DNA of 64,000 nucleotides from Solanum dulcamara (taxonomy: Eukaryota; Streptophyta; Magnoliopsida; Solanales; Solanaceae), in assembly GCF_947179165.1 (NCBI RefSeq), contig NC_077240.1, positions 75,425,501-75,489,500 on the forward strand, read 5' to 3'. Each line of letters starts with the position of its first letter. Position 1 is the first letter of the stretch. Of the stretch, positions 41,790 through 55,279 are shown in pieces. The notes under the pieces were generated by a model. The model saw only the letters and a program-made list of their open reading frames with translations. It searched no databases and was not told the DNA's origin. Both the position numbers and the translations under genes were made by a program.

Positions 41790-44757
41790 GTCATAAATGT
41801 GGAGGTATGGGGCACTGGTCACAGACATGCCGGTCATCAAAACGTTTGGTTTAGCTATATCAGACATCCTTGAAGATGATAAAAAATAATCCAGAGACAA
41901 ACTTTATCTCTGAAGATAATATTGAGCCTATGCATCTGGATGTAGCTGATTTCTTTAATTTTCCAAAAATAATATGAATATTGATAATCCTAACAATATT
42001 TAAATAATTTTTTTTATTTATCTGTACTAAATGATATGTTTGTATTTTTCGTATCCATGTAAATAAATAAAATTTATATAATGGACCATATTTTAATTAT
42101 AATATTTACTTTATTTTTTTTTGAAGAAAAATATGGATATGCCTTAAATTTTGTTTGGATCAATAATCAATCACGAAAATATTTGTATAATTGACAATGG
42201 AATAACTCATGCAATTTTAAAGACGAAAAATATTTTTCCAACTTGCTTAGAAGAAAAGCAAATGTTACTACAATTTTTGGTAATTCAAAAATGATAAAAA
42301 GCTTTGGAAGAGCTACTATATTTCTACATAAGGGAACAAAAATTATTATAGAAGATGCACTATTCTCTTCTAAATCCCCAATAAACTTGTTAAGTTTTAA
42401 AGATATCCGCAGAAATGGATATCATGTTGAGATACTAAATGAAATGAATACTGAATATCTTGGTATAACCAAGAGTGTCTCAGGCCAGAAATATATTTTG
42501 GAAAAATTACCAACTTTGTCGTCTGGCTTATATTATGCAAAAATTAGTGCAATTGAAGCACATTTGATTGTAAACCAGCAGTTTACTGATCTAAATATAT
42601 TTGTACTATGACATGATCGAATAGATCATGATGGATCAATAATGATGAGACAAATTCTTAAAAATTTTAACTGGACATCCGTTAAAGAACCAGAAGATTC
42701 TTATGAATGATGAATTTTCATGTGCTTCTTATTATCAAGACAAATTAATTGTCAGACCATCGACCCTGAAGGTTGGCATCGAATCTTTTAGCTTTTTAGA
42801 GCGTATACGTGGAGATATATGTGGACCTATTCATCTACCTAGTGGATTATTTAGATATTTTATGGTCTTAAAATATGCATCGTTTAGATGGTCTCATATG
42901 TGCCTCTTATCATCTCGCAATTTAGCATTTGCGAAGTACTTAGAACAAATAATAAAATTAAGAGCGTAATTCCCAGATTATCCAATTAAGGCCATTTGCC
43001 TTGATAATGCTGAAGAATTTACATTCCAAGTTTTTGATGATTATTGCTTATCAATTGGGATAAAAATTGAACATTCTTTTGCTCATATTCATACTCAAAA
43101 TGGCCTTGCAGAGTCATTTATTAAGTGCCTACAGTTGATAGCAAGACCTTTACTAATGAAAATAAAATTGTCAATTACTATTTGGGGTCATGCTATTTTA
43201 TATGTAGCAACACTTGTACGTCTCAGACCGACATATTATAATAAATACTCTCCGTCATAATTAGTATTTGGTCATAAGACAAATATAACCCATCTACGAA
43301 TTTTTGGTTGTGTAGTATATGTGCCTGTAGCACCACCACAACATACAAAAATGGCTCCTCAAAGATGGTTGGGCATCTATGTTGGATTTGACTCACCTTT
43401 CATAATTCGATACCTTGAACCGTTGACTGGCGACTTATTCACTGCTCGATTTGCAGATTGTCAGTTTGATGAAATAACTTTTCCGTCATTAGGGGGAGAG
43501 AAAAATGAACTTGCAAGAGATTTGCGTGGAAAGTTTTATCACTATCTCATTTTAATCCACGTAACCGCACATGTGAGCAGTAGGTACAGCAGATCATCCA
43601 CTTACAGAAAATAGAAAATCAAATGCCAGATGTATTTACTGATTTGAAATGGATAACTAAATTACATATCCCTGCAATGAATGTGCCTATACAAATTAAG
43701 GTCCCAAGAGGACCATATACTAGTATCAGCTTCTAAATTCCAAACACGCCTGAAGTGTGGTAGACCATTGGGTTTAAAGAATAAAAATTCTAGAAAGAGA
43801 AGCGTGTGGAATAATAAAGATGATACTACACAAGAACTTCCTCAAGAAGGTCAAGATTTGAGTGATCCTGATATTCCTGAAGAGATCAGTAAATCCGAGG
43901 CTAAAGTGAATGAAGAACTTTCAATAAATTCTATCGGTGATGAGATAAATTTAGATCGATCAAAAATTAAAGTGGATAATATTTTTGCATATAATATTGC
44001 ACTTAACCTCATGCAAGATAGTGAAAGTCTTGAGCCTAAATCCGTTGAAGAATGTAGATGTGATTGGTCAGAATGGAAAAAGACAATTCAATCAGAATTA
44101 GAATCACTTGCTAGACGTGAGGTTTTTGGACCTGTAGTCCAAACCCCCGAAAGTGTAAAACCAGTTGAATATAAATGGAGACCCGGGGTCAACTATGAAG
44201 AAACATATTCACCTATTATGAATGTAATAATATTTCGATATCTCTTCAGTCTAGTTGTACATAAAAATCTTGAAATACATCTAATGGATGTAGTTACAAC
44301 TTACCTTTATGATTCACTTGATAATGAAATTTACATGAAAATCCAGAAGGATTAAAATTGCCTGAAGCATGTAATAAGTCTCGAGAGATATACTCAATGA
44401 AATTGCAAAGATCTTTATATGGTCAGAAACAATCAGTGCGTATTTGGTATAATCACCTTAGTGAGTATTTAACAAATAAAAGCTATATAAATTATGTCAT
44501 TTATCTATGTGTTTTTATTAAGAAAACGAAATCAAAATTTGTTATACTCGGCGTTTATGTTGACGACATAAATCTCATTGGAACCCCTAAAAAGGTTCAA
44601 AAGGCGATTGAATATCTAAAAAAAGAATTTGAGATGAAAGATCTTGGAAAGACAAAACTTTGTTTGGGTCTGCAAATTGAACATTTAGCAGATGGAGTCT
44701 TTGTACACTAATCTTCCTACACTAAAAAAATTTTAAAATGATTTTACATAGACAAAG
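41790..44757 (+). pseudogene. Copia-2 zinc knuckle, protease, integrase and RT, broken
   Basis: Starts with the gag knuckle CHKCGGMGHWSQTC (41790-41832). The protease region reads CIIDNGITHAIL (about 42185), with DNG instead of the usual D-S/T-G/A triad. GAG-pre-integrase ends near 42640. Integrase: ERIRGDICGPIHLPSG (about 42800) and further pieces to 43500, including APQRWLGIYVGFDSPFIIRY. RT: RPGVNYEETYSPIMN (about 44180), LMDVVTTYLYDSLDNEIYMK, GVYVDDINLIGTP (about 44550), FEMKDLGKTKLCLGLQIEHL. The frame stops at the solo LTR inserted at 44758 and resumes at 51817. Confidence 0.9.
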
Positions 44758-45386
44758 TGTTGACACCCAATTTTGACCATCCATAACGTAATTTAAAAAA
44801 AATAATAAAAAAAATTATAATAATAATAATAATAAAAAAAACGAAATATGCATATATATTATCATTATTTTAAAAATAATTTCAAGTATATATATATATA
44901 TATATATATTAAATAATTTTTGAATATAATATATATTGTCATTTATTCGAAAATTATCTCAAAAAGATTTTTTTTTGAAAAATAGATATTTTTATTAATT
45001 AGTTTGACTTAATTAATAGACTCATATTTCAAGTTAATTTATTTAAACTTAAGTTAATTATTTTACTTTTTCGAAATTAAGAAGTTTATTAATCTTATTT
45101 TAATTCTAGCATTCTTTAATAAATTTGTTATCTTAATTTTTTAAGGTAATGTATATAGTTTGTATAATTATTACCTTTTTAAAAAACAATAATCAAAATT
45201 GATCTAAAAAAGGGGATTTTTTTTATTTCGTAAATTAATAGATTTTATTTTCGAAATTAAGTAGTTTATGATTAGATTAATTATTTTACTTTTGTTAGAA
45301 TTAATTCTTTTAGTCATTTTTTATAACCATTATAAATACATCTAACCACCTTTATATTATTATATTTCCTACGTATACTACTAACT

Positions 45387-46041
45387 AGGGGTGTACATGG
45401 ACCGGGTTGGTTCGGATTTTTTACAAACCAAACCAAACCATTTGTGTCGGGTTATTAAATCTATAAACCAAACCAAACCAATAAAAGTCGGGTTTTTTTA
45501 TATCAATTTTTCTCGGGTTTTTCGGGGTTTTTCGGGTTTCTCGGGTTTTTTGGGTTTTTTCGGATTTTTTAGGTTTCTCATAGTATCTAATAAAAAGCAC
45601 AGAGCAGTGCTTCTTAAAAAGAGTTCTAGTACAAAATATCAACATATAAGATGGAGGCACAACACTGTTTGAAGTTTTAACTTTATAATATAACTTTATA
45701 AGATAAGTTTTTTTGTATATTATTTAGATGGGCAACTCAAGTCCAAATCTAAATGTAAGAAAGAAAACAAAAATTATGAAAAAATTTTAAAAAATATTTA
45801 TAAATTATATTTTAATAAATATTTTTATGTATAACATAATTTAAAAGTAGTATATCTATAATCGGGTCGGTTTAGGTTCGGTTTGACTTTTTTTAGTTAA
45901 AACCAAACCAACCCTATAATGGTCGGGGTTTTTTTTCAAACACCAAACCAAGTCAAACCAAACCACTAGTCGGGTTTTTTTTTCCGGTTTGGTTCGGTTT
46001 GTCGGTTTGGTGCGATTTATCGGTTTGTCTTGTACAGCCCT
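45387..46041. mobile_element. hAT-like MITE inside the giant LTR
   Basis: Ends aggggtgtac (45387) and gtacagccct (46041) are inverted repeats with one mismatch. actactaact stands at 45377-45386 and 46042-46051, an 8-10-bp duplication. The interior is a mosaic of 'aaaccaaacc' and its complement 'ggtttggttcgg', so it can fold on itself. Confidence 0.78.
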
Positions 46042-46509
46042 ACTACTAACTTTATACCATATAATACTCTCACCACTTTTATAATCCCATGCTTGTCCCC
46101 CCTTTTTGTTTTTCCAAAAAGCATGTCCCCTCCCCCTTATTTTCAGAATAATATATAAATACTATCCCCCATTTCCCCATATATATGTATATATACTATC
46201 TACCATGTTTTGTCCCCTCTTTTATATTTTAAAAAAATAAAAATAAAAATAATAAATAAGTTATTGTATTTCATCCGAAAATTAATAATATATAATAATA
46301 TAATATTCTGATACCTTTTATCCCCCTTTTAAATATAAAAATTAATAAAATAAATAAAAAATAAATATTTTATTTCATCCGACAGAAATAATTAAAAATA
46401 AATAAATAAACCCGCCGCACTCTTTTTGTCCCCTCTTTTTCAAAAGAAAAAAAATAATAATACTAATTAATAAATAAATAATTAGTTTTATTCTTCCGAT
46501 AAATAATAA

Positions 46510-46581
<72 letters not shown>

Positions 46582-46724
46582 AATAATATTCTGCACACCT
46601 TTTTTGTCTCCTCTTTTTAAAATAATAATAAATAAATACATATATAATATATTAATACCACGCGTGCCCTCCCCATACCATATAATAATATTATATTAAT
46701 TAACCCATCATTCTTTGTCCATTT

Positions 46725-46770
<46 letters not shown>

Positions 46771-47261
46771 CCCGAATTCCTATTTAAAAAATAAAAAATA
46801 TGTATAAAAAAATATGTATTCTTTCATCCGAATTTTTTTTTTAAAAATAAAAATAAAAATATATATATAATAATAATTCATCCGATTTTTTTAAAATAAA
46901 AAATATAAATAAAATATATATATACACATGCTTTTTCCCCTTCCCATATCTCTATACCATTTTTTATTTCACGCTTGTCCCCTGCACATATACCCATATT
47001 AATATTATATCTCTTTTTCAAAATATATATATTCACATCCGATTTTATTTTTAAAATAAATAATTAATGAAATAAAAATAAATAATATTAATTTATACCA
47101 CGCGTCCCCATATATATTCTTTCGAATATATATATATATATATATGTAATAAAAAATATGCTAGCGTGCACCCCCTTCCCCATATATATTCTTTCCGAAA
47201 AAATATATGTATATATATTCATTTCGGATTTTTATAATATTCATCCCGTATTATTTTAATA

Positions 47262-48749
47262 ATCCGCCCCATTCCGTATTATTTTATTCCGCCCATTCCG
47301 TATTATTTTATATTTTTCGCCGCTTTGCATTATTTTATATTTTCGCTCATTCCGCATTATTTTATTAATTTTTCCACTCCGCATTATTTTAATCATCCTT
47401 TTTTTTTATTATTTTTATTCAATCTCCATCTCCCTATAAATAGAGGACTTACACAGAACAAAGAGGGGCTTACATAGACTAGAGAGGAGAGAAAACGGAG
47501 AGAAGCAGGGCGGAGAAATTGGGATAGATTTTTGGCATAGACAAAAACTCCTACACTCGTATTCAAATATATCTTACAAAAATTCTCGAATCTCCTTTCT
47601 GAACTTGCACTTGAATTTACTTAAAAAATGAGGGTAGATTCATGACCAAATCATCCCCGTTCACTGCCCTGCAACAGGTAATATTTACTTCATGTTCCTT
47701 CGTTTTTTTTGTTGTCATTATTCTTAAATATTATCCTAAAAATGCTAGCCTCCTAATTTCGTCACTCTCTTTTTGTTTGCATGAACTCTTCGGGAGCAAA
47801 AATGGAGTTTCAATGTAATCTTCATTTCCTCACATGGAGCCGATATCCTTATTATTATTTTTACTATTGTTATTATTATTATTATTATTGTTGTTATTAT
47901 TATTATTTTAATTATTATTGCTATTATTAGTAGTAGTATATTTTATTTTCTGTAATTACTATTATTATTATTATTTTCGCTATCAATATTATTAATAGAA
48001 GTAGTAGTATGTTTATTTTTCTGTTAGTATTACTATTATTATTATTAATATTATTATTATTATTATTATTATTTTCGTTATTCATATTAATATTATTATT
48101 TTCATTATTAATATTATTAATAGAAGCAGTAGTATGTTTATTTTTCTGTTATTATTATTATTATTATTATTATTGTTATTATTATTGTTATAGTTATTAT
48201 TATTTTTGTTATTATTATTATTATTATTATTAGTAGTAGTATATATTTTTATTATTACCGTTTTTATTATTAGTAGTAGTAGTAGTAGTATTTTATTTAC
48301 TGTTAGCATTATTATTATTATTATTATTACTATTATTAATATTTTTGTAATTATTATTATCATTATTATTAGTACATTTTGTTTACTGCTATTATTATTA
48401 ATATTACTATTATTATTATTATTATTGTGTTATTATTAGTATTGTTATTTTCGTTATTAATATTATTAGTAGTTATAATTGTATTTTTTATTTTTTACTG
48501 TTAGTATTATTATTATTATTATTATTATTTTCGTTATTATTATTATCATCATTATTATTATTATTATTATTAGTAGTAGTAGTAGCATATATATTTTTAT
48601 TTTACTATTTTTATTATTAATATTATTAGTATATTTTATTTCTATTAGTATTGTTATTATTATATTTTATTATTATTATTATTATCATTGTTATTTTTAT
48701 GGCTATTATTATTATTATTGTTATTATTATTATGGTATTATTTTTATAA

Positions 48750-48780
<31 letters not shown>

Positions 48781-49314
48781 CGTTATTATTATTATCATCA
48801 TTATCGTATTTATTATTATTGTTGTTGTTATTTACTGTCATTATTATTATTATTTATCATATTATTATTATTATTATTATCGTTATTATTATTATTATTA
48901 TCATTGTTGTATTCATTATTATTATTGTTGTTGTTATTTACTGTTATTATTATTATTATTATTATTTATCATATTATATTTATTATTTATCATATTATTA
49001 TTATTATTATTTATCGTATTATTATTATATATTTTTTTTACTACCGTTATTATTATTATTATACTTTATTATTATTATTATCATTGTTATTATTAGTATT
49101 GTTATTGTTATTGTTATTGTTATTGTTATTGTTATTGTTATTGTTGCATTATTGTTATTATGATTGTTGTTGTTATTATTACTATCATTAGTATTATTTT
49201 TATTACTATTATTATTATTATTATTATTATCATTACATGTTAAATTTGCTTTTATAATATGAATATGTTCTCACTAATGCAATAGCTAACATTATATAGA
49301 TATTTAGATTTGTG
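47262..49314 (+). repeat. Giant LTR internal duplication, copy A
   Basis: Contains 'tccgcattattttaatcatcc' words, a TATA box (ctataaatag at 47434-47443), a transcribed-looking segment, a splice-donor-like 'caacaggtaatatt' (about 47670) and a (TTA/TTG)n array (47851-49236). The same order is repeated in copy B. Confidence 0.9.
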
Positions 49315-49359
49315 AACTTTAAATTAAAATGGGTCATCATAATAAAAGAAACCTATATT

Positions 49360-49997
49360 CCGCCCATTTCGTATTAATTATTATTTTTCCGTCGTTCCGT
49401 ATTATTTTAATAATCCGCCCATTCCGCATTATTTAAATATTCCGCCCATTTCGTATTAATTATTATTTTTTTGCCCATTCCTCATTATTTTATATTTTCG
49501 TCCACTCCGCATTATTTTAATCATCCGTTTTTATTTTTATTTTTATTTAATTTTCATCTCCCTATAAATAGAGGGATTGGACCGAAGGAAAGGGGGGCTG
49601 GACACGGACTAGAGAGGAGAGAAAACGGAGAGAAGCAGGGCGGAGAAATTGGGATAGATTTTTGGCATAGACAAAAACTCCTACACTCGTATTCAAATAT
49701 ATCTTACAAAAATTCTCGAATCTTCTTTCTGAACTTGCACTTGAATTTACTTTAAAAACGAGGGTAGATTCATGACCAAATCATCCCCGTTCACTGCCCT
49801 GCAACAGGTAATATTTACTTCATGTTCCTTCGTTTTTTTTTGTTGTCATTATTCTTAAATATTATCCTAAAAATGCTAGCCCCCTAATTTTATCACTCTC
49901 TTTTTGTTTGCATGAACACTTCGGGAGCAAAAATGGAGTTTCAATGTAATCTTCATTTCCTCACATGGAGCCGATATCCTTATTATTATTTTTACTA

Positions 49998-50034
<37 letters not shown>

Positions 50035-50194
50035 CGTTATTATTATTATTTTAATTATTATTGCTATTATTATTAGTAGTATATTTTATTTTCTGTTATT
50101 ACTATTATTATTATTATTTTCGCTATCAATATTATTAATAGAAGTAGTAGTATGTTTATTTTTCTGTTATTATTATTATTATTAATATTATTAA

Positions 50195-50225
<31 letters not shown>

Positions 50226-51216
50226 GTTATTATTATTATTTTCGTTATTATTATTTATTATTATTAGTAGTAGTATATATTTTTATTATTACCGTTTTTA
50301 TTATTATTAGTAGTAGTAGTAGTATTTTAATTACTGTTAGCATTATTATTATTATTATTACTATTATTAATATTTTCGTAATTATTATTATCATTATTAT
50401 TAGTACATTTTGTTTACTGCTATTATTATTAATATTACTATTATTATTATTATTGTGTTATTATTAGTATTGTTATTTTCGTTATTAATATTATTAGTAG
50501 TTATAATTGTATTTTTTATTTTTTACTGTTAGTATTATTATTATTATTATTATTATTTTCGTTATTATTATTATCATCATTATTATTATTATTATTATTA
50601 GTAGTAGTAGTAGCATATATATTTTTATTTTACTATTTTTATTATTAATATTATTAGTATATTTTATTTCTATTAGTATTGTTATTATTATATTTTATTA
50701 TTATTATTCTTACCATTGTTACTTTTATGGCTATTATTATTATTGTTGTTATTATTATTATGATATTATTTTATAATTATTATTATTATTATTATTATTA
50801 TTATCGTTATTATTATTATCATCATTATCGTATTTATTATTATTGTTGTTATTTACGGTCATTATTATTATTATTATTTATCATATTATTATTATTTATC
50901 GTATTATTATTATTATTATTTATCGTATTATTATTATTATATTTTTTTTTACTACCGTTATTATTATTATTATACTTTATTATTATTATTATCATTGTTA
51001 TTATTATTATGGCTATTATTATTGTTATTGCTATTGTTATTGTTGCATTATTGTTATTATGATTGTTGTTGTTATTATTACTATCATTAGTATTATTATT
51101 ACTATTATTATTATTATTATTATTATTATCATTACATGTTAAATTTGCATTTATAATGTGAATATGTTCTCACTAATGCAATAGCTAACATTATGTAGAT
51201 ATTTAGATTTGTGAAC
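49360..51216 (+). repeat. Giant LTR internal duplication, copy B
   Basis: Repeats copy A at a step of about 2.13 kb up to the array and about 1.90 kb after it, so the TTA array (49980-51133) is some 230 bp shorter. TATA box at 49562-49571; donor-like site near 49802. Outside the array the two copies differ by few bases, implying a recent duplication. Confidence 0.9.
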
Positions 51217-51470
51217 CTTTATTAAATATATATCGCATTTAAACACTCACTTATTTCATGTGCAAAACAATATTCGCCTAATAATTTCAAGTTCAAATTT
51301 TTTCGCATGTAATTATTAAGCTTTGTTTTCAAAACTTTTGAGCAACCTTTTTGTAATTTTAATCATTTAACCTAAGTTGACCGGTAATCATTTTTTAACG
51401 AATCTTGAAGGATGCCTAACCCCTTCCCTTTAGGATAACTAGAACACTTATCTAGAATCTCATAAGCTAA

Positions 51471-51811
51471 GTAGACCATTAATCGAAGATCATTTTTTAG
51501 CATTAAATTTGTCAATTATTTAGGTATCCTAATTTACCTTTAAAATAATTAGGTGGCGACTCCTTAAAATTAAATAATTTAGGAATCATTAATATGTTGT
51601 ACACCATTTGACCTCGAGTTAAAATGGGGTATAACATTTTAATCGTAGACCACTAATCGGAGATCATTGTTAGCATTAAATAAGTTAATTATTTAGGTAT
51701 CCTAATTTACCTTTAAAATAATTAGGTGGCGACTCCTTAAAATTAAAATAAATTTAGGAATCATCAATACGTTGTACACCATTTGACCTCGAGTTAAAAT
51801 GGGGTATAACA
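51471..51811 (+). repeat. Tandem duplication of the giant LTR 3' end
   Basis: A unit of about 170 bp beginning 'gtagaccattaatcg' occurs at 51471-51644 and 51645-51811; each includes 'ggtggcgactcctt' and 'ggggtataaca', so the LTR terminus exists twice. Confidence 0.92.
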
Positions 51812-51816
51812 CAAAG

Positions 51817-52399
51817 AACATCCATTAAGTACTCCAATGGTTGTTCGATCACTTGAAGTGGAAAAAGATCCATTTCGACCTCCAGAAGAAGATGAAGAAT
51901 TTCTTGGTCCTGAAGTACCATATCTCAGTGCAATTGGTGCACTTATATATCTTGCTAACGCAACTAGACCTGATATAACATTTTCTGTTAATTTGCTGAT
52001 AATGTATAGTTCATCCCCAACGCAAAGGCATTTGAACGGTATCAAACATATCTTGCGATACCTAAAAGTTATCATTGATATGAGTTTGTTTTATACTAAC
52101 AAAGGTTGTGCAGACCTTATTGGTTATGCAGATGCAAATTATTTATCAGACCCACATAAAGCTCTATCTCATACAGTCTATCTATTTACACACGGAGGAA
52201 CTATTATATCATGGCGATCTATAAAGCAGTCTATAGTTGCTACTTTTTTAAATCATACTAAAATAATAACAATTCATGAAACAAGTAAAGAATGTATGTG
52301 GTTGAGATCGATGATATAGTTCATTAAAGAAAAATGCGGCCTGAAAAATAATGTCAAAGTATCCAGAGTTATATTCGAAGACAATGTCGCATGCATAGC
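51817..52399 (+). pseudogene. Copia-2 RNase H region, first part
   Basis: Reads on from the RT broken at 44757: EDEEFLGPEVPYLSAIGALI, YLANATRPDITFSVNLL, GYADANYLSDPHKALS, GGTIISWRSIKQSIVA. A stop at 52317 and another insertion at 52400 follow. Typical Copia RT connection and RNase H. Confidence 0.92.
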
Positions 52400-54726
52400 T
52401 GTAACATCCCTTAAAAACATTGTATACGATGTTTCAATTCTCGCCTAAAAATGATACAACCTCTGTATTTTGGGCATACCTTTTTATAGGTTTGTCCAAA
52501 TTGGGTGATTCAACTTTCTGAGTAACCACAAGATCATTATCTACAACTCTTGTGAGATCATATTTTAATTTTCGGAGGTTAAGTAGGTCAAATAAATTAA
52601 TTGTTGTAAGACAGAATGTTGTGACGGAAAGGAGTGTTTATAGAAGAAGAATCATATCTTACTGTAGGATTATCCAAATTGGTTAATTCTTGAACGACAT
52701 AAAACTATACTTCTATATGTACAATTCTTATGAAGACACCAAATCCTAATAAGGAATTTATCCTGTTCAAACGCAGCTCCGAAAAGGAGTATTCTGTCAA
52801 AGATAACTCATTTCACCTACCATGGAAAGATCTAGATACATTTGACATCACTCATGACATAAATTGTCCTCCATTTAACATCATCTATGACATCAATATA
52901 TTCCATTAAATTTTCAGATTTTTTCTTTATAATTATTTTATTTATTGTTAGGTCTCTCTTTCCCACCTATAAATACCCACCTTATTTCCTCATTTTATTC
53001 ATCAAGCTTTCTCAAACAAGTCTTCTCTCTATATACTTCTTTACACATTCTCAAATATAGTTTTAGTTCTTAGTAGTGAAAAAATACTATTCTGGTGATT
53101 CATATACTCCGGGTAGTACACAAAACGTTCCGACGGGGAGAAAAGTTAGGACTCAAGAGTGTTCATTAAGTCTTTCGGTATCGACTAAAGCTTCAGATTC
53201 CAGGTATGTAAGGCTTCAATGAGAGTATTCCTTCCACTCTCATGCCTAAATTATTTTGATTATATGTTAAATTATATTTATTTTCTTTAAGCTTTACTCT
53301 AAGTTATGTGTGTATTTATCCATGGGTTCTTCCACCATGTAGTCCAAAAACTCTTTCAATTAAATATCTTGATTTCAAGTAATATTTTCTTCTGTTAATT
53401 CTTATTTTACTTAATAGTATGAATCATGGTTAAACTAATGATTATTGCTCTATTTTGATGCAACATAATTTCATATGTATGAATTGATGATTTACAAGTA
53501 AACCCTCTAATTATCTATTTAAAGGTTCTTGAAATTCATGGTGGGTTGTTTAAAGCATGATTTTTAATTAATGGATTTCAAAGTATTTATGTATATTTAT
53601 TTACATACATATTTGTAAGTTGAAGTGATTTGAACCCACCTAGTTTTACTATGTTTTTAATAAAGTTTGACTTGAAAGCTTTGACTCCAAATAAATATTT
53701 ATGAAAGCAATATCTATGATCAAAAAGGGAGTCTTATGAAATGAAAGAATGATGAAATGATATGAATGACGGATTCTTTATGCAATAAGGACAATTCTTG
53801 CATATTTGAATTATCAAATGTTTTAATGAGCTATTCTACCGAATATGATATTTGAATTCTCAAGTTATATGTTATGAATATTTTGAAGTATTAAACTATT
53901 CCGTGGGATTGACTTAGCACCGAATGAGACATTGAGGTGGGATTCGGTAAGGGAATCCTAGTAGCAACCCCTTGTCTCATTAACTATGTGCCAACATAGG
54001 AGCCCTTGTAGGCTTAGGCTAATGGATCCATAAATAGCCCTTAAAGTTAAAGTTAAAGAAATGAATAAAGTTGACGGAGTTCTACCCGGCAAGTAGTCTC
54101 CCCGGCCAACGTAGGGGGTTATGTTGAATTCCATGTAATAGCTCGCATGGTCTTAAATGTCGGTTATGGTTATTTTCCCACAAAATGAATATTTTAAAGG
54201 ATATCCATATGATTTATTATACATGTATTACATTATGTTCCATATTACATAAATGTTATAATGTTTCCTCAATGTTCATGCATCCTTACATACTTAGTAC
54301 ATTCAAAGTACTAACGCATACCCTTTTGCCTACATGATATCACCATGTAGGGATCGATGCTCCTCCTCATTCTCCTCCACGTGGCTAGTTGAGATTTCGT
54401 TTGAAGACTATTTTTGGTGAGTTCCCATGTTCCGGGAATAATACTCCTTTATATTTCTAGCTTATGATATGTTGAGATATTTTACTATGGTATTTCTTCT
54501 ATTATGATTAAGGGTGATCTAGGGACTTGTCTTAGCCCTGTTAAATCTAATAGTTAGAGGTATTGTTGGACATATGTAAGTTGAAGATTTACTATTATGA
54601 TTTTCGCATCTTCATTTATCGTCATTACCTATGAAAGGCTAAAAGAATGCTAAGAGGCTTGTTTGAGGTACTTTCGGGTTTCTCATTCGCCATGTCACGT
54701 CTAGGCCCTAGGATTGGGTCGTGACA
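52400..54726 (+). mobile_element. Gypsy-type solo LTR (2.33 kb) with TSD ATAGC
   Basis: TGTAACATCCC...GGGTCGTGACA, with ATAGC at 52395-52399 and 54727-54731. It splits the Copia-2 RNase H inside an alanine-rich stretch (ACIA). There is no coding DNA. A TATA-like 'cctataaatac' is at about 52968. The termini and the 'agtacattcaaagtactaac' motif are typical of Tekay/Del-like Gypsy LTRs in Solanaceae. Confidence 0.88.
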
Positions 54727-54731
54727 ATAGC

Positions 54732-54960
54732 TCAATTGAAAGGTGGCTTAATAAAAGGAGACAGAACGAAATATATTTCACCAAAATTATTCTTCACACA
54801 TGATCTCCAGAAGAATGGTGATATTGATGTATAACAAATTCGTTTAAGTGATAATCTTTCAGATTTATTCACAAAAGTGTTACAACATCAACTTTTGAGA
54901 AGATAAGATATAAGATTGGAATGCGTCATCTCCAAAATATGATCATCCCCATGGGGGTGG
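54732..54960 (+). pseudogene. Copia-2 RNase H C-terminal end
   Basis: Directly continues the frame broken at 52399: QLKGGLIKGDRTKYISPKLF, FTHDLQKNGDIDV, a stop, then IRLSDNLSDLFTKVLQHQLL. After this come the untranslated end and, at 55271, the polypurine tract. Confidence 0.88.
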
Positions 54961-55270
54961 TGAAGGGAGAGCCCCAATTGGTAGAAAAAAATAATGAAGT
55001 TTTCATTGGGAGGAGTTAAATACGCGTTGTACTCTTTTTTCCTTAATCAAGGTTTTGTCCCCCTGGGTTTTTCCTGGTAAAGATTTTTAATGAGGCAACA
55101 CTCAAGGCGTATCAGGTGTGTGTACTCTTTTTCCTTTACTAGGCTTTTTCCCATTGGATTTTTTTTTAGTAAGGTTTTAACGAGGCACAACATCTATGGA
55201 TGTTCAGAATAATTATGTATATTGTTTCTTGTAAAAAAAATTTAATGAGACACCTTACACGTGGACATCC

Positions 55271-55279
55271 AAGGGGGAG
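55271..55279 (+). promoter_or_regulatory. Copia-2 polypurine tract
   Basis: AAGGGGGAG directly before the right LTR; it primes plus-strand DNA synthesis. Confidence 0.9.

Larger units (their letters stand above)
44758..51811 (+). mobile_element. Giant solo LTR (7.05 kb) with TSD CAAAG
   Basis: Starts TGTTGACACCCAATTTTGAC and ends GGGGTATAACA; CAAAG flanks it at 44753-44757 and 51812-51816. There is no coding sequence. The termini and the 'ggtggcgactcc' near the end resemble very long LTRs of Tat/Ogre-type Gypsy elements. Contents: a hAT-like MITE, several (AT)n runs (46508-46577, 46727-46766 and others), a 2-kb internal duplication, and a duplicated 3' end. Absence of any internal region suggests a solo LTR left by LTR-LTR recombination. 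Confidence 0.8.

Noticed and set aside
45391..45672. 93-codon frame with Gly-Phe repeats
   Set aside because: Translation of the GGTTT-type repeats inside a hAT-like MITE.
46375..46641. 88-codon Ile/Tyr frame
   Set aside because: Mostly translation of an (AT)n run.
48009..49191. Long open frames rich in Ile, Tyr, Leu or Asn on both strands (also 50507-51142)
   Set aside because: They are translations of (TTA)n microsatellite arrays; no start context, domain or composition of a real protein.
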